A stretch of DNA of 64,000 bases from Microbacterium sp. TPD7012. GTDB taxonomy: Bacteria > Actinomycetota > Actinomycetes > Actinomycetales > Microbacteriaceae. The stretch lies in the NCBI RefSeq assembly GCF_003075395.1, contig NZ_QDFV01000001.1, positions 248,001-312,000 on the forward strand, written 5' to 3'. The notes beneath the pieces were generated by a model. The model ran no database searches. It was not told the DNA's origin and saw only the letters and a program-made list of their open reading frames with translations. Within the stretch, counting starts at the first letter, position 1; each line of letters begins with the position of its first letter. Shown piece by piece: positions 61,994-64,000 of the stretch. Made by a program: the position numbers and the translations under genes.

Positions 61994-64000
61994 ATGAGCA
62001 TCACTGAGTCACGAACAGAGCGGGCCGGGCTCGATATCGGTTCGCCGCTTGTCGACTTCGTCGAGCGGGAAGCGCTCGAAGGGACCGGAGTTGAGGCCGC
62101 GCACTTCTGGCAGGGCTTCGCCGAGATTCTTCGCGATCTCACGCCGACGAACAAGGCACTCCTCGCCGAACGCGACGGGCTCCAAGATGAGATCGACGCG
62201 TATCATCGTCGTCACCCCGGGCGCCCGGACGCCGAACACTACCGGAGCCATCTTCAGTCCATCGGCTACTTGGTACCGTCACCCCAATCGGTGAACGTCA
62301 CGACGGAGAATGTTGATGCGGAGATCGCCGGTATGGCCGGTCCACAGCTTGTAGTCCCGCTGCTCAACGCTCGGTTCGCAGTGAACGCCGCCAACGCGCG
62401 GTGGGGTTCGCTGTACGATGCCCTCTACGGCACCGATGCGATCTCCGAAGAGGGCACGCTCGCCAGGCGCAGGCAATACAACCCGGAGCGAGGAGCTGCC
62501 GTCGTGGCGTTCGGACGACGCCTGCTAGACGAGGTCGCGCCGCTGCAGTCAGGATCTCACGCCGACGCCGATGCTTACTGGATCGAAGACGGATCACTGC
62601 GGGTGCAGATCGACGACGTCATCTCGGGACTCGCTGATCCGCAGGTCTACGTGGGATTCGCAGGGCAGGCGCAAGCTCCGCGTGGCGTACTGCTGAGGCA
62701 CAACGGCCTCCACATCGAGATCGTGATCGACCGCGAGAACCCAATTGGGGCCACCGACCGCGCCGGAATCGCGGACATCGTCGCCGAGTCAGCAATCACG
62801 ACGATCATGGACCTCGAAGACTCAGTCGCGGCAGTCGACGTCGAGGACAAGGTTCTCGGGTACCGAAACTGGCTCGGGCTCATGCGCGGTACGTTGAGCG
62901 CGGACGTCGACAAGGGCGGACAAACCTTCACGCGCGTTCTGAATCCGGACCGGGAGTACACCGCCAGCGACGGCAACTCGGTGAGCCTGCCCGGTCGCTC
63001 CCTCCTGTGGATCAGAAACGTCGGGCATCTGATGACAACGGATGCCGTTCGAACGGCTGACGGGGAGCCTGTGCCGGAGGGTATCGTCGATGCGGTCGTG
63101 ACCGTGCTCGGGTCGTTGGCCGACTTGCGAGGTCCGACTGCGAAGAACAACTCGCGATCCGGATCCGTCTACATCGTCAAACCCAAGATGCATGGGCCCG
63201 CTGAGGTGGCCTTCGCCGGCGAGCTGTTCTCACGAGTGGAGTCTCTGCTGGGTCTCCCGCACGCGACGGTCAAGATCGGGATCATGGACGAGGAACGCCG
63301 CACCTCCGCGAACCTCGCCGCATGCATCCACGCCGTGGCAGATCGGGTCGCGTTCATCAACACTGGGTTCCTCGACCGCACGGGTGACGAGATCCATACG
63401 TCGATGCACGCGGGGGTCATGATTCCGAAGGGTCGCATGCGCGACGAGACCTGGCTTCGCGCCTATGAAGCTGCGAACGTCGCAGTCGGGACACAGGCTG
63501 GGTTGCGAGGACGCGGTCAAATCGGAAAGGGGATGTGGGCTATGCCCGACCTCATGAACGACATGATCGAGCAGAAGGGAGGCCAGCTCCGCGCGGGCGC
63601 CACCACCGCATGGGTGCCGTCTCCCACAGCCGCGACTCTGCACGCGCTCCACTATCACGAGGTCGACAGTCGCCAGGTCGCAGAAGGATTGGCGGGCCAT
63701 CCGGTTCCCGATCTGGACGAACTGTTGACGCTCCCGCTCGCCGAGGAGGACCTGTCAGGCGCTCTGGTTCGAACTGAGCTCGACAACAACGTCCAGTCGA
63801 TCCTGGGATACGTCGTGCGCTGGGTGGATCAGGGCGTCGGATGTTCGAAGGTGCCAGACATCCATGGCGTCGCCCTCATGGAGGATCGCGCTACTCTGCG
63901 CATCTCGAGCCAGCTCCTCGCGAACTGGTTGCTCCATGGAGTGGTCAGTGAAACTGAGGTGGACGACAGCCTGCGACGCCTTGCAGCTGTTGTGGATGAG
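61994..64000 (+). CDS. glcB: Malate synthase G (partial, cut by window end)
   Basis: The first 669 codons of malate synthase G, which condenses glyoxylate and acetyl-CoA to malate. [108 protein letters not shown] and [20 protein letters not shown] are all family signatures. DLEDS carries the metal ligands. The usual length is about 725 residues, so only the carboxyl end is missing. CAGGAGCATC precedes the ATG. It follows uidA by 65 bases and could be co-transcribed. Its place among hexuronide genes is not required by that pathway. Confidence 0.94.
   Translation, partial: MSITESRTERAGLDIGSPLVDFVEREALEGTGVEAAHFWQGFAEILRDLTPTNKALLAERDGLQDEIDAYHRRHPGRPDAEHYRSHLQSIGYLVPSPQSVNVTTENVDAEIAGMAGPQLVVPLLNARFAVNAANARWGSLYDALYGTDAISEEGTLARRRQYNPERGAAVVAFGRRLLDEVAPLQSGSHADADAYWIEDGSLRVQIDDVISGLADPQVYVGFAGQAQAPRGVLLRHNGLHIEIVIDRENPIGATDRAGIADIVAESAITTIMDLEDSVAAVDVEDKVLGYRNWLGLMRGTLSADVDKGGQTFTRVLNPDREYTASDGNSVSLPGRSLLWIRNVGHLMTTDAVRTADGEPVPEGIVDAVVTVLGSLADLRGPTAKNNSRSGSVYIVKPKMHGPAEVAFAGELFSRVESLLGLPHATVKIGIMDEERRTSANLAACIHAVADRVAFINTGFLDRTGDEIHTSMHAGVMIPKGRMRDETWLRAYEAANVAVGTQAGLRGRGQIGKGMWAMPDLMNDMIEQKGGQLRAGATTAWVPSPTAATLHALHYHEVDSRQVAEGLAGHPVPDLDELLTLPLAEEDLSGALVRTELDNNVQSILGYVVRWVDQGVGCSKVPDIHGVALMEDRATLRISSQLLANWLLHGVVSETEVDDSLRRLAAVVDE

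Larger units (their letters stand above)
51489..64000. other. Compositionally distinct hexuronide-catabolism region (probable genomic island)
   Basis: From the E2 stop onward the third-position GC drops, codons such as TTA, AGA and ATA-like choices become visible, and the octamer CGGATGCC/GGCATCCG, found at least two dozen times before 51.5 kb, appears once (63039-63046) by eye. Gene content changes from core metabolism to a complete glucuronide pathway. I found no integrase, tRNA or flanking repeat in the window. The left edge is near 51489-51600, and the right edge is outside. Confidence 0.55.

Overview
The window is high-GC DNA from an actinobacterium. Gene content and order, very high GC3, frequent GTG starts and abundant CGGATGCC/GGCATCCG octamers best fit the Microbacteriaceae, probably Microbacterium or a close relative. 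That assignment is by inference; there is no rRNA to anchor it. I found no tRNA, rRNA, CRISPR array, transposase or integrase.

Layout. 1-1014: 5' part of a family-5 solute-binding lipoprotein. 1255-4706: a membrane protein, GNAT acetyltransferase, pnuC and a DUF808 protein. 4859-5871: coupled msrB-msrA. 6106-11799: alpha/beta hydrolase, DUF1275 protein, an orphan gene, the furA-katA peroxide module, a small membrane protein and a histidine phosphatase. 11901-16980: a LacI-controlled ABC importer with a GH130 mannoside enzyme. 17095-24887: toroid protein, J-domain protein, aldo/keto reductase, a NarL-type two-component system, DUF2871, MATE exporter and a small membrane protein. 24892-27217: Lrp regulator divergent from a trans-sulfuration enzyme, then a thioesterase.

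27367-28941 holds an accessory ClpP pair facing a ClgR/PopR-like regulator; the second ClpP has lost its catalytic serine. 29211-35129: mscL, a 1695-residue LPXTG surface fibril protein with 11 repeats, and a lipoprotein. 35149-41885: marR, ribA and an EamA transporter, a tandem rhodanese, an XRE regulator, two small membrane proteins and a DHA2 exporter. 42037-46778: a tyrosine phosphatase coupled to purB (which appears to start at CTG), a two-gene WXG/hydrolase-like module, a holin-like membrane protein and a Doc toxin-antitoxin pair. 46842-51488: a histidinol-phosphate-type aminotransferase and a three-gene branched-chain 2-oxoacid dehydrogenase operon (E1 alpha, E1 beta, E2; no E3).

From about 51489 to the end the style changes: lower GC3, more rare codons and almost none of the octamer. 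This region carries a hexuronide catabolic set. UidA releases glucuronate, UxaC makes fructuronate, an UxuB-like reductase makes mannonate and ManD dehydrates it to 2-keto-3-deoxygluconate. An MFS carrier, an SDR, a LacI repressor with candidate operators and malate synthase G (cut by the window end) accompany them. It reads as a horizontally acquired or strain-variable island whose right end lies outside the window.

Genes are densely packed with many 4-base start/stop overlaps (ATGA, GTGA and one CTGA). Several genes look leaderless, with a TAnnnT box exactly six bases before the start codon.
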